Assembly: GCF_020379485.1 (NCBI RefSeq)
Contig: NC_063448.1
Span: forward strand, 14,965,726-15,029,725
Reading direction: 5' to 3'
Source: Brassica napus
Lineage: Eukaryota > Streptophyta > Magnoliopsida > Brassicales > Brassicaceae
DNA length: 64,000 nucleotides
This document shows positions 45,178 to 56,203 of the stretch, piece by piece. The first letter of the stretch is position 1; every line of letters starts with the position of its first letter. Below the pieces are notes generated by a model that saw only the letters and a program-made list of their open reading frames with translations, made no database searches and was not told the origin of the DNA. Position numbers and translations under genes: made by a program.

Positions 45178-46953
45178 CTATGCGGCGATTGTTATCGTTC
45201 CCTTTGTCGTCTGGCCTCCTGCCGCGTTTATCCCCAGGCTGGTTTTGTTGAGGGGATTTTTCAGCGGACGGATTTTGTCCGTCTTTGGAGGGCGATCAGA
45301 ATCGAGGATCAGATCCTTGACGCTAGTTACTTCCGAGAGCTCTCCAGCGAGTAGCTTCGCGGCCAGTCTTGCTCCCAAGACTTTGCAGTTGGTTGTGGAA
45401 TGTCCTCGGGATTGGTGGAACTCGCAGAAGGTGTTTTCGTCATACCCTTGATTGCGAGTCCATGTGTTGCCCGTGGTCCGACCCTGATCCGAGTTGATCG
45501 CATAGTTATGCGCCCCCTGGAGATCTTCCCCCTCGTGATGGACGTACTTGCCGTTACGAGAGTTCTTCTTTTTCCCTTTCGGGTCCACGTCTTTCGAGGA
45601 TGGTCTTACCGCCTTATGTTTTTGCGATAAGACTTTAGTTTCCTCCTCTACTATGATGTAGTCCGTTGCTTTGTGGAGGGCGTCCTGGATCGTTCGTGGT
45701 TTGTCGAGAGTTATCCACTTTCTGAATTTTGACTTGTACCAGAGCGTCTTTCTCAGCGCGTCGATGGCCACTTTGTCGCTTATCCCACTGACCCTTGACA
45801 TTATCAGCTTGAACCGACTGATAAACTCGCGGAGGGGTTCGTCTTCCCTCTGGGAGAGACTCCAGAGGTCAACATCGGAAGTTTCTCTGTCTATGAATAC
45901 AGAGTATTGCTTGAGAAATTCCGATGCGAGCTGTCGGAAACTCCCGATGGTGTTACGACGAAGGCGTGCGAACCATTCAAGTGCTGCTCCTTCCAGGTTT
46001 TCAACGAACAGGCGGCAGTAGCCGGCATCCTTTTCGCCGTCCTTCAGTCTAGCTCTTCCCATCGCGATGTGGAAAGCCTGAAGGTGCGCTTTTGGATCGG
46101 CCGTACCATCGTACTTCGGTACTTTGATTTTTCCCGGATCGGACACCCTCATGTCCGAAATGCGATTGGTAAAAGGGGTCTTCCGAGCTCCTTCCAACAG
46201 TCGATCGATTTCGGGGGCAGCACTAGTAGCATGATGGATTTGAGACTTTACGGCCCTCACTTCTGCCGCAGTCTTGGTGATGTAGTCGCGAAGATCGCGG
46301 ATATCCGATGTCTCGTCAGTAGATTTTCGAGCCTGTCGGCGTTTACTGCGAGTGAGCTCGGTTTATCTTTCAGCCAGCTCCTCCTGTTCGTTCCAATAGG
46401 CGATTTCTTCCTCTTCCGTCATTGGTTTTTCGAACGAGGAGCCTTCCCGAGCAGATTGACTTCTGGTCCTTCTCGGATGTCTGTCGACGTCCTCGTCGGT
46501 GTTGTTGGAAACATCGCTAGGATCCAGGTCAATGTGTTCGGCTTCGTTATCCTCCGAGTCCTTTGCAGGGGGCGGAAGACTTTCAGGCTTCTCCTTTTCG
46601 ATGGGAGATTTCTCGCTAGGGTTTTGACCGGAAGGTCGTCCCCGTGCGACTCCTGATCTGTCGAGTGGGGTAGCGAAGTCGAGCCTGTTCCCGCGGATTT
46701 TGATGGTTCCGCGGGGGCGGATTGCTTGGGTCCTTGCCGTTAAGGTTTCAACCTTTTGGGTCAAGGTATTCACGAGCTTATCCTGTTCTTCCGACCTTTT
46801 CTCATAGGTGGCGAACATCTTTTTAAACTCCTCGAGCGTCGCGGCGTTGGCTTGTGCGTTGGCCGCGGATACGTCCGCTACTGGAGTGTGGAGATCGGTG
46901 CCGCTGCCTCCGTTAAGAGGAGTTTGCACGTTATCCGCGTCGTTAGTTGACAT
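45178..46953 (-). pseudogene. gag polyprotein (Retrotrans_gag) with one nonsense codon
   Basis: ATG at 46953 opens [16 protein letters not shown], then a coiled segment ([20 protein letters not shown]) and an acidic linker. A TAA at 46365-46363 interrupts, and the same frame continues to 45178. After the stop lies the conserved gag core: [66 protein letters not shown] zinc-knuckle-like [18 protein letters not shown] comes later. It forms the virus-like particle coat of LTR elements. Length and order are normal; the single stop may be the only lesion in gag. Confidence 0.87.
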
Positions 46954-47007
46954 GTCTGATCGAGAGTGATGTGGCTTTTGCGGGTTAGATTGATCCGTAC
47001 CCCCCCC

Positions 47008-47027
47008 CCCTCATTCTAGCGCCAAAC
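47008..47027 (-). other. Primer-binding site next to the 5' LTR
   Basis: On the minus strand the LTR is followed after three bases by TGGCGCTAGAA (47024-47014). TGGCGC starts match the CCA-ending tRNAs used by Tat/Athila-like elements. The exact tRNA is not assigned. Confidence 0.6.
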
Positions 47028-48286
47028 TGTGAGAACCAAAATTCGCACTGTCGATTTCCGTTTAAATAAGGAAACTAGAAAAACCCTAATTTCCGAGAGG
47101 ACCCGGATATCTGCTAATTACCACACGTCAAGCAATCAGAACACGAGAATAACAACGATAAGAATAAGAAATCGAAAAAGAGAGCAAAGTAGATCTTATT
47201 CCGAATCTGCGTATGAGCGTTTACAACATGGTATAAGCCTTGGCTCGAGAGCTGTCGGCGAGATTCCTAGTTCTAGGAACCCTAAGACGGCTAAACCTAA
47301 TTGAGTCACAGCTCGAAATAACAAAAACGAAAAATTGCCTAAATTTCTCTAAGTGCTAAGTTTGCTCTGAAAAGTCCTCTCCCATGCTCCTCGCCTAGGA
47401 CTCCTTATATACTAGCTCCAAGGTCGGTTTACGCTTTTACTCTTCTGCCTTTAAGCCGTCATAGCATAAAAATGGAGATATTTCATTTTTTCCGATCTTC
47501 CAATTATCTTCAAAACTTCCGTATTTATCCGCGGAAACTTGACATTTATCCTTCCTTGTGGACCAAGCGTAAACCGTGCTGCGGTTTACGGGCTTTTGGT
47601 TAAGAAATCGTAGGATGGGCCTCGAGTCGTGTTTTAGATCCCTTTGGGCCGTCTTCCGACTCGACACGTTTACTACGAATTCTTTTTGATAAAGAACGAA
47701 CTTTCCGCGGTTTCTAATCTGCGAAGTTTGATCGATGAATTTGAATAGCGGAAAACATGGACTGAGCTTGCTACGGTCTTCGGGAGATAGCATTCGAAGG
47801 TTTGACGAGAATGCATGGATTGATGTCGTATCGATGTTCGGAAGGGTTCAATCACTACAGAGCGACTGAACTTCGGCTCGAGCCCGTGGCGACCGAGCGG
47901 GACGATCGCTACGTAGCGACCGAGCGGGACGAGCGCTCGGTCGCTACGTAGCGACCGAGCGGGATGATCGCTCGGTCGCTACGTAGCGACCGAGCTTTGG
48001 CTCGAGCTCGGTCGCTACGTAGCCACCGAGCTTTGACTCGAGCTCGGTCGCTTTGGCTCGGACTTGGTTGCTATGCAGCGACCGGACAGCGTGTATGCGT
48101 GGTAATTACGCAACGGTCGAGCTTGGTTAGTTTGGTTTGAATCTTCAAGGATAATTCTTCGTAAAAACTTCGTGTTTAGTTATATTTTACGAAAGTTACA
48201 TCTTCCTTTTTACTATCTCTTTCGGAAATACGATCTCCGAAGATTTTTGGGTGGTAATTCCGTCGTAACCGTTTTTGACCCCAACA
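47028..48286 (-). repeat. 5' LTR (right) of the LTR element
   Basis: 1259 bp. It differs from the left LTR by scattered substitutions and by extra copies of the palindromic repeat (47885-48060). Confidence 0.9.
47885..48085. repeat. Palindromic repeat array in the right LTR
   Basis: At least four copies of GGTCGCTACGTAGCGACC or one-base variants lie in 47900-48030, separated by GAGCGGGACGA-type linkers. It is longer than the array in the sister LTR. Confidence 0.85.
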
Positions 48287-48570
48287 GAGATCATATGACA
48301 AACATTAGAAATAATATTGCAGATATGTTATGAGCAAATCATTAAATTATTTTACCTTTGTTTATGTATTTTTTCATTTTGTGTTTTGATATTTTGGTGT
48401 AATTTTTATTGTTTAAAAAATACGATATGTATTTTTGAACTGCTTTTACAATTCATAACTTCTAAAAATAACTTGTCATGTTTGATCTGCATCTCTCCTG
48501 CATGATCCGCTTGACTTGCATTTGTTCCGCTTGATCTGCACCGCTTGAACTACTTTTACCATTCGGAACC
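48287..48570 (+). pseudogene. PIF/Harbinger copy 2, 3' part and right terminus
   Basis: After the 5-bp duplication GAGAT the transposase resumes (MTNIRNNIADML). The Trp codon before the terminal ANH is TGA. The tail with GATCTGCAT repeats follows to ..CCATTCGGAACC at 48570. TAA at 48571-48573 is the probable TSD. Confidence 0.8.
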
Positions 48571-48572
48571 TA

Positions 48573-48710
48573 AATCAATATCACTGGCCGGAGGTTGTTC
48601 TTTCTTCACAGGGTGTTTTCATTGGTCAATACAAGACTCCGAGGTGCATTACTAGATCTGGAAAAGTTGTAGAGGTATTGAAAAATGTGGTAGCTACATT
48701 TACTGGATAA
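48573..48710 (+). pseudogene. GH3 acyl-amido synthetase, C-terminal remnant (At1g23160 position)
   Basis: The frame reads NQYHWPEVVLSSQGVFIGQ, then YKTPRCITRSGKVVEVLKN and VVATFTG, with TAA at 48708-48710. IGQYKTPRC is the conserved C-terminal motif of GH3 proteins, which conjugate amino acids to jasmonate, auxin or benzoates. Only the last ~45 codons remain. The PIF/Harbinger element ends at 48570, its TAA target duplication touches the remnant, and no upstream GH3 exon is visible anywhere in the window. The location between the DUF7054-like and TMEM214-like genes matches At1g23160 (a GH3 gene) from memory. The reading frame is still clean, so loss may be recent. Confidence 0.85.
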
Positions 48711-49901
48711 TGTTTCTTATACGTACGATTGGTGGAGATCAGTACAATAAATATGCATGTGCGTAGCGTATGGTAGGTCATAGATGCATATTAGTTCTCT
48801 TAATTGTTGGATTTTTTTTCAAGTTTTCAATAATTATCGTTTTAAGTAGATCTCGCATCGTTTTATGCTTAGTCATGGACACGTTTTTCGTATTATACAG
48901 CATAATTAATGAGTTTGTGGTCGTGATTTGTAAAACGTAAAAGTAATGGATACGAGTCATACGATGTGATTAAATGTTTAAACGAGCCATGCTGTTACCG
49001 GTATATTCTTCTATGGGCTTAAAGTCTCGAATCTCGATAATGGGTAATAGGAGACTACCAATGAGACCACGCCTCAAAGACTCGACAGAATTATACAAGA
49101 TGTTTTACGAGGTTTATGTTGTTTCAAAATATAATATATTTTAAAGTTTTAAGGTTAATTTTAATTTTATTGGAAACTATTCAACTAATTAGCTTTTACA
49201 GTATTTTTTAAAAAATTATATCTTTAAAAGTATTTTATAGAGAAAAGTAAGTTTCTTAATTTTTGTGCATTAACCCAAAATATCGTATATATGTGAAACG
49301 GAAGGAGTATTTTTTTTCACGAGCGACAAAAAAATCTCGCTTTCCAACATCAACATGCAAACATGTACGTGTGATCGCATAGCGCAAGCATTGTTCTTGT
49401 CACGTAACGTCCACGTACTAAAGATTTAATTAATTTGTCAGAAAACGTATATGTGTAGTGATGAAAAACTAAAGACAATCAACCACACATCCACATGCCT
49501 GATTTTGTTATTTTGGTCGTTTGCTTACGTTGACTTTATAAGAAAGTACGTGTTTTTGACTTCGTGTTACATTATTGCACGAACGTCTCCACCAATCACT
49601 ATCGGCACCACTTTCCATTATCTCTTTTATCGACAAGCCATATAGGAAAAAAATAATTAAAAAAATACTATTACTTCTTTAAATTATGTATTTTGATCAT
49701 TTGATGATATATTATAGAAAATAAACTTCTAGCTGGACCAGTGAATTTTGTACCTGGACATTGAAAAGCTTTAAGTCTTAAGATCTGGGTAAGGAGGAAG
49801 CAGGTACCTATAATGATTTGTATGAACTACATTTACCAAATACGATATGTCGAACTCATTGACAAATGTTAGAGAGGCGGAAGTATCCAAAGAAACTACT
49901 T
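48711..49901. other. Intergenic; possible Stowaway remnant at about 49111-49309
   Basis: The string GAAACGGAAGGAGTA (ending 49309) is a Stowaway-type right end. The left end near 49120 (GTTTCAAAATATAATATATT) is degenerate. No gene is seen. Confidence 0.4.
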
Positions 49902-50747
49902 TTTTGTTTAATAACATTTATTTATTAATCAACCCGAATGGGAATTCAAGTTTCGGTTTATAAACTCGGATCAAACACAATGATCTAAATCAAAAACGAA
50001 ATTCACTAGCTTAGCTCAACCACCACACCGGTGTGTTCCGCTAGTGAACTCCGTGAATCTTAGACTATCAATCTTCGTTCTCTACCGTTGATGGTAATCA
50101 CGAGAAGTGGCGTTTACCTCGTTTCCTCGGTTACCGGAACATCCCATATCATCACGGAAGTAGCTAATTCTTAACGATCTCTCCGAGCTTTTCACCTCCA
50201 CTGATATTGAAAAACTTAATGCCAAGAAGGAAGAGAGGAATATGAAACATACCCGAAGAGCAGCAACCGGAACCTCTGAAACCCCACCAGCTCGAGACAT
50301 GAAACGGGTGAGAAAGAGGCAAGCAAAGTCGAGTTCTTCGGTACCTGCGAATAAGAAGAGAAATTGCCTACGAGGAAGGCACTGGGATGACCATTCCTCA
50401 AGAAAGTCTCCACTTCGACATGAGACGACCCGACTGACCCAATTAGATACTCGGATCGAACCTTACTCCAGCATCACAGAACATGAGCCGGTCTCATCTG
50501 CGCAATACTGTCGAAACCCGTTTGAGAAACGAGAGAACAACTAGCGATGCGGTACTGAAATGCTCATGAACACACACAGCCATAGCAACACCACCTTGCA
50601 GCGACGGGGATAGGACAAAGGGTAAGCAATACCTGAGAAGAGGACGAGGAGCCATAGACGACAACTCTTTGAACCCTTAACATGCAAACGCAAACCACAG
50701 TGACAAAACAACCTCACAGCTGTTTCATCCTCCGTGCACATTCAGAC
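49902..50747 (-). mobile_element. Non-LTR retroelement, ~0.85 kb, minus strand
   Basis: On the minus strand it ends ..ATTAATAAATAAATGTTATT then AAACAAAAAA at 49902. Flanks GAAACTACTT (49892-49901) and GAATCTACTT (50748-50757) look like a target duplication with one mismatch. The ~100-codon ORF inside has no recognisable domain. Confidence 0.6.
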
Positions 50748-50757
50748 GAATCTACTT

Positions 50758-51859
50758 CTATTCATCTTAACTTTTACTAGTCAATCTTTTAGTAGCAAAA
50801 TATGATATTTTGTGTGGCTAGTTAACGTTTAATTACGAGCAATAATCATTTAATCTTCAAACATATTCTGGTAGAAGATTGGACAATCGTTATTGTTTTA
50901 ACCAATATTGGGCAATGGTATCACATCTAAACTCTAAATTAAACCTAAGAATATCACTGCAGGTTGAAGTAGTTGAGATAAATATAATGTCAACAACTCC
51001 TTTTTTTTTTGCATACATGTAATTTATGTAGCAAGAGGTGAATATATAACAAAAGGATTTGAGTAAATTTAAAAAACCCCGAGATTTGAGTAAATTCAAG
51101 AAAATTTGAGATTTGAGTAAATCTAAAAAATATCTTAAAAATTTACTACAAATTTCAAGGTTTTTGAAAAAAATTCAAAGTTTCTGAAAAAAACCTTTTA
51201 CATTTAAAATATTTATTAAAATAATATTTTGATTTTTAAATTACTAGAATTTGATATTTTATCTTTTTATGAAATATATAAAATATATAAAAGTTTTTAA
51301 AAAATTGTTTTTCAAAAAAAAATTTAATCTTTTTTATTTCAAACAGTTTGATTTTATTTTTAAAAATGTGAAGTAATTATTTTTTAAGTTTCAAATACCA
51401 TCATAGCATGTATTATTTGAATTCATTGTTTTTTTCATCATAGAATATCATCCAAACGCCACAAAAACAATTTTTTAAAACTTTTTTTATTTCAAACAGT
51501 TTGATTTTATTTTTAAAAATGTGAAGTAATTATTTTTTAAGTTTCAAATACCATCATAGCATGTATTATTTGAATTCATTGTTTTTTCATCCAAACGCCA
51601 CGAAATCCATTTGATAGATTTTATTGATAAAATTCATATTTTCCGATAAACTGGAATTAGGGAGAACTTATACAAATATCTAATCTAATAATTTTGGATT
51701 TCATATAGAATTTATAAATGTTAATTAGAGATTTGAAAAAAAAAATGAAATTACCTCAAATCCTTGATACAATAAGTTTTTTACCTCTTTTAAAAAAAAA
51801 ATTCTTTTAATCATTTTGTTTTGTTTTTTCAAATATCTCCCCACCTCTAACCTATTTAT
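50758..51859. other. AT-rich intergenic with a ~152-bp tandem duplication (51329-51611)
   Basis: A segment containing TTCAAACAGTTTGATTTTAT and CATCATAGCATGTATTATTT is present twice in direct orientation, starting near 51329 and 51481, almost unchanged. Nothing coding. Confidence 0.6.
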
Positions 51860-52769
51860 AAGTACATCTCCCTTAACGGAACAAACTTCTCACTAGAAAA
51901 CTTCAATCACCATCGTCGATCGGTAGCCGGTGGCTCTCGCTGCCGGTTACCATATTTTATCTTTTTGTTTTTTGTATGTAAATATTCGATCTGTTGATCG
52001 AACTTCTGTTCCGGTTGCGGCACTTTCGCTAGGCGATCTTTTGGTGTGTTTTTGTTCAACCAAATCAGAACTGTTCACGAATCTATTTCTTTCTCTGATT
52101 TGCTTGGACACTTTCTCTTCATGCAAGATCTAACCATAAATCCCGGAACTTGTGTTTGTCTTCTGGTACTAGCCGAGTGCCAGATCTCATCCGAGGGGGC
52201 GTAATCGTTTCTTCCTAAAGAGAAAGATAGGAAGATGCTCCCTTTTGGTTGAAGAATCGAAGGTGTTGGATTTGTCTGGTTGATTTTGAAGCAGATTAAG
52301 TAAAGTCAGGGTTTCTTTGAAACGTCCTGACAGATGATCTGTCTTTAGATCCATCAGTTTTCCCAGGAATTAAGGATCGGTGACCACTCGGAGATCAAAC
52401 TACAAGAACCGGCAAGCTTTGTATGAAGAGTTCAAGGTAGATTCGAAGGAAGCGGTAAAGCTTATGCGTCTCATCCGAGAAGTTTACCGGAGAGATGATC
52501 GGAAGATAGACCGCCGGTGAGAACATTGAAGTCAAGTCGATATTCTTCTCGCCATTTCATCAGCCAACCCAATAGTCAACACGTGTTTCCACGTTTTTCT
52601 TTAATATTGTAGTTATCATCTTTTGTTGAAATCAGTTTATGAATTGGGTTGTAATGGGTCTTCGGTTTACCTTGTTTGGGCTTTAAGCCTTTAATAATAT
52701 CAATGTTGACAAAAAAAAAAAAGTACATCTCCCTCATGACAAAAAAAAAAAAAAAAAGTACATCTCCCT
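51860..52769 (+). mobile_element. Non-LTR retroelement, ~0.85 kb, with TSD present three times
   Basis: AAGTACATCTCCCT occurs at 51860-51873, 52721-52734 and 52756-52769. The first two copies flank a body (51874-52720) ending ..TATCAATGTTGAC plus poly-A. The second and third flank CATGAC plus poly-A only. This looks like one long and one almost fully 5'-truncated insertion at the same target, or tail slippage. The ends lie ~110 bp upstream of the TMEM214-like ATG. Confidence 0.82.
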
Positions 52770-52876
52770 CCGGTCAATCCGTCTTCTTCTACTCCTTGTC
52801 GTCACTCGTCAGTTTCTCTTTCTTCTCGCCGGAGAGAAATCAAAGTCAGAATCAATTTCGAAATCTCAACCCGAAA

Positions 52877-55637
52877 ATGGATCAGATCGAGTCCGTGGAG
52901 TACAATGCCTTGGAAACCGCCAACGGAAACTCTCACACCGACCACGGATGGAAGAAAGTAGTCTACCCGAAACGCAACCGGAAGCAGAAACCGGCGGATC
53001 ATACGACGGCGAACGGTACCCACTTTCCCAACGGTGCATTATCTAACGGAGACAATGTCTTCCGCTCCTTCGAGGAGCAAGCCGAAGATCGCCGTCGACG
53101 GATCCTCGCCGCGAAGAAGGCCGCCGACGCCGCGGACGATTCCGATCTGACGAGATCTAAACGCCGATCCAACGGTTACGGCGACGATGGGTATGGTTTC
53201 GACGACAGCGAGGGTGAGATCGGTGCTGGGAAGGAGAATGCGAAGGTGGAGGTAGCTAAGAAACCCAAGGTTAAGAAGGAGAAGAAGCCTAAGGTGACTT
53301 TAGCTGAAGCTGCTGCGAAGATCGACTCGTCGAATCTCCAAGCTTTCCTCGTCGAAGCTTCGGTATGTGTAGATTTAGTTGAAATTCTGATTTGATTGGT
53401 AAGTTAAAAATCGAATCTTTTGATCGTTTGTTTATAGGAATCGTATGCGAGTCAGCCAGAGATTCAGCTAATGAGATTTGCTGATTACTTCGGGAGAGCT
53501 CTCTCTGGAGTCTCCTCATCTCATTTCCCGTGGGTGAAGACGTTCAAGGAGTCTCCTTTGTCTAAGCTTATCGATGTGAGCTGTTAAAAATATAGACTTC
53601 ACAAAATGTCGTCACTGTTTTTTTTTTTTATTGCGTCTTGTCTAAATCATAGTCCTATAGTTTTCTGTTGGGTTCTGTCTTTTTTGTTTCTTAAAGTTGG
53701 AATCTTGTTGTTTCATACAGATTCCTCTCTCTCATATCCCTGAAGCTGTTTATAAGACATCAGCGGATTGGATCAACCAACGGCCTATCCAGGCACTTGG
53801 ATCGTTTGTATTGTGGGCCTTGGATTGCATTCTTGCAGACTTGGCTGTACAGCAAGGAGGCGCCAAGGGTGGTAAGAAGGGCGCACAACATGCTACTTCA
53901 AAGTCTCAGGTAGGTAGCTGTCTCTTTTATCTAAATTATACCAGTTAATTTGTGTTTGTTTTGTGGATGCATGTATCGACTTTACTTTATGATTTTCAGT
54001 CATTTTACTCACGTCTTTTATCAGTTTATTAATGCTGGTTTGGTTGAAGTAGTTCTCAGTGATCATTGCGTTACTAACTTCATCATTTCTGGAATCATTT
54101 GATGGATAGGTTGCGATATTTGTGACGGTGGCAATGGTATTGCGCAGGAAACCTGACGCTCTAACTAATGTATTGCCAACTTTGAGGGAGAATCCCAAGT
54201 ATCAAGGACAGGATAAGCTTCCAGTTACAGTTTGGATGATGGCTCAGGTGTGTTGAGATTTATTCTTACTACAATCTTTATTTTTTTTGTTAAAAGATTT
54301 AATTTCGCATTAATTTAACTGGTAACTATGCACAGGCCTCCCAAGGTGATCTATCCGTAGGCTTGTTGTCGTGGGCACACAACTTGTTACCGGTTGTCAG
54401 TAGCAAGAGTTGCAATCCTCAGTCAAGAGATCTCATCCTTCAGTTGGTTGAGAGGTGAGTAGTAACGATTCTGTAACGATGTCTAGTTTATGTGTGCTGA
54501 TTATCTAATCTTTGTTATTGTGTTTTTTTTTATCATTCAGGATCGTGTCCAACCCGAAGGCGCGGACCATTCTTGTTAGCGGGGCTGTTAGGAAGGGGGA
54601 AAGATTGATTCCACCTCCTTCGTTTGAGATCTTGATGAGACTTGCATTCCCAGCATCATCAGCAAGAGTGAAGGTAAAGTAATACTGGAATTTCAATTCA
54701 ATATTGTGATGCATGGGAGGGTTGATTTTTGAAGTCTAGTCTGGTTTTGACATTTACAGGCTACAGAGAGGTTTGAGGCAATATATCCCTTGTTGAAGGA
54801 TGTGTCTCTTGCTGGTGCTCCTGGGAGCAAGGCAATGAAGCAAACCACTCAGCAAATATTCACTTTTGCTCTGAAAGCAGCCGGGGAAGGTAATTAAAAA
54901 TGCCTACCTACACGTCCTCTACAAGACGGTACAATTAAAATGTGTAATGTGTGCCTCTACAGGGAATCCCGTATTAGCCAAGGAAGCGGCTGCAGTCGCT
55001 ATCTGGGCCATAACCCAAAATGTTGACTGCTGCAAGCACTGGGTAGGATTCATTATTCTTCTTATCCCACATATGAGTTAGTTGTGGCTGAATGTTTTAC
55101 TTACTGGTGTTTCTGGTTTGTGGGTGGGGTTTAACAGGAAAATCTATATAGCGACAATCTGGAAGCTAGTGTTACTATTTTCAAAAAGCTCATAGACGAG
55201 TGGAAGCAGCGTTCTGTCAAGCTGTCTCCTAGTGAAACCCTCACTTTCAACAAAACAATGAAGAGCCTGAGGCTAAAGGTTTGAAACTAGTTTTCTATCT
55301 TTTATATCTATGTGCCGATTTTTACTGTTAAAAACAAGTCTGATCCAGTGATGTTTTACTTAAACTGCAGAACGAAGAAGCTCTTGCTGAGGGAGGAGCC
55401 AATGGTGCAAGCCAGTCCCTTTACAAAGATGCAGACAGATGCTGCAAGGTGATCTCCGGGAAACTCTCCAGTGGTAGTGGCTACTTCAAAGGTGTAGCTA
55501 TCGCTGCAGTTCTGGCTGCTGCAGGTGCTGCTGCTCTGTCTGCCAACCCCGAGGTTATAGAGGAGCTGAAGAGCCAGGTGGAGTCATTGGACCTCAGCAA
55601 ATTGACTGAGTCAGTAATGACAGCTTTTAAGAACTAA
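52877..55637 (+). CDS. TMEM214-like (DUF2359) protein, At1g23170/At1g70770-like
   Basis: Ten exons with GT-AG borders: 52877-53362, 53438-53575, 53721-53909, 54110-54247, 54336-54454, 54541-54673, 54760-54889, 54963-55042, 55138-55278 and 55371-55637. They give 606 residues without disruption. The N-terminus MDQIESVEYNALETANGNS contains the conserved HGWKKVVYPKRNRK. A charged region and basic KKPKVKKEKKPKV lead into the DUF2359 body (SSNLQAFLVEAS, FPWVKTFKESPLSKLI, IPEAVYKTSADWINQRPI). A hydrophobic segment near residues 557-576 (FKGVAIAAVLAAAGAAALS) and a C-terminal helix complete it. Animal TMEM214 is an ER membrane protein; the plant role is not defined. ATG 52877 was chosen because homology begins there. 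Retroelement DNA sits immediately upstream. Confidence 0.94.
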
Positions 55638-56203
55638 AGTGAAAACAGGTGGGGGAGGGAGCGATAAGCAAAGAGAAAGTAATTCTCTATTTATCGTTCT
55701 AGGTGTAGAGAAATGTTTGAAAAGCTCTGCCTTTTTTATGCTCTCTGATGACTTTGAAACCTGAGCAGAAGAATTAGGAGGAGGATAGGGCGATGAGGTT
55801 CTGAGTTGTAGAAAGGGGGGGGGGGGGAGAGTTTGTTCAAGTTGATGTTGTTTCTAATTTGAGATAATTGCGGTTTTTATGTTCTTTGTTTTTCTTTTCC
55901 GGAAACAATAAAGTTATATTTCAGTTTTGCTCTTATGTTAAGGTACCAAGTCATGAAATATGGTCGCTATTTTCAAAAAAAAAATCCGAAAGATCAATTC
56001 AAAGTATTTTTACTGGAAGCATATTCTTGAGACAAAAGATTAACATAGATAGTTTCAGTTATTTCATAGAGGAAAGGAACGAGAAGTATGTTGAGGCGAG
56101 TTTGTCATTATTTTATAACCTAAGCATGGGCAGTGAGAACCAAACAGTCATTTTAAGACCAGGACCTGTTCCAGTGTTAAGACCGATTGTTGCGTCTCAT
56201 AGC
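55638..56203. other. 3' region of the TMEM214-like gene and spacer
   Basis: The likely 3'UTR includes a G homopolymer at 55816-55828. A short spacer leads to the second LTR element. Nothing coding. Confidence 0.5.

Larger units (their letters stand above)
39959..48286 (-). mobile_element. LTR retrotransposon, Ty3/gypsy-like (Tat-type layout), 8.3 kb, lacks RT/RNase H/integrase
   Basis: LTRs at 39959-41145 and 47028-48286 are bounded by TG..CA. The element is flanked by GAGAT at 39954-39958 and 48287-48291, a 5-bp TSD. Coding order on the minus strand is gag then retropepsin. On the plus strand near the 3' LTR is a large antisense ORF (Transposase_28 / putative gypsy-type family). No reverse transcriptase, RNase H or integrase motif occurs in the ~5.9-kb interior, so it must depend on a partner element. 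The lineage call rests on the gag type, the TGGCGC primer site and the antisense ORF known from Tat elements. Confidence 0.9.

Noticed and set aside
50242..50544. 100-codon basic ORF (KRVRKRQAKSSSSVPANKK)
   Set aside because: It lies inside a non-LTR insertion on its antisense strand and has no homology I recognise.
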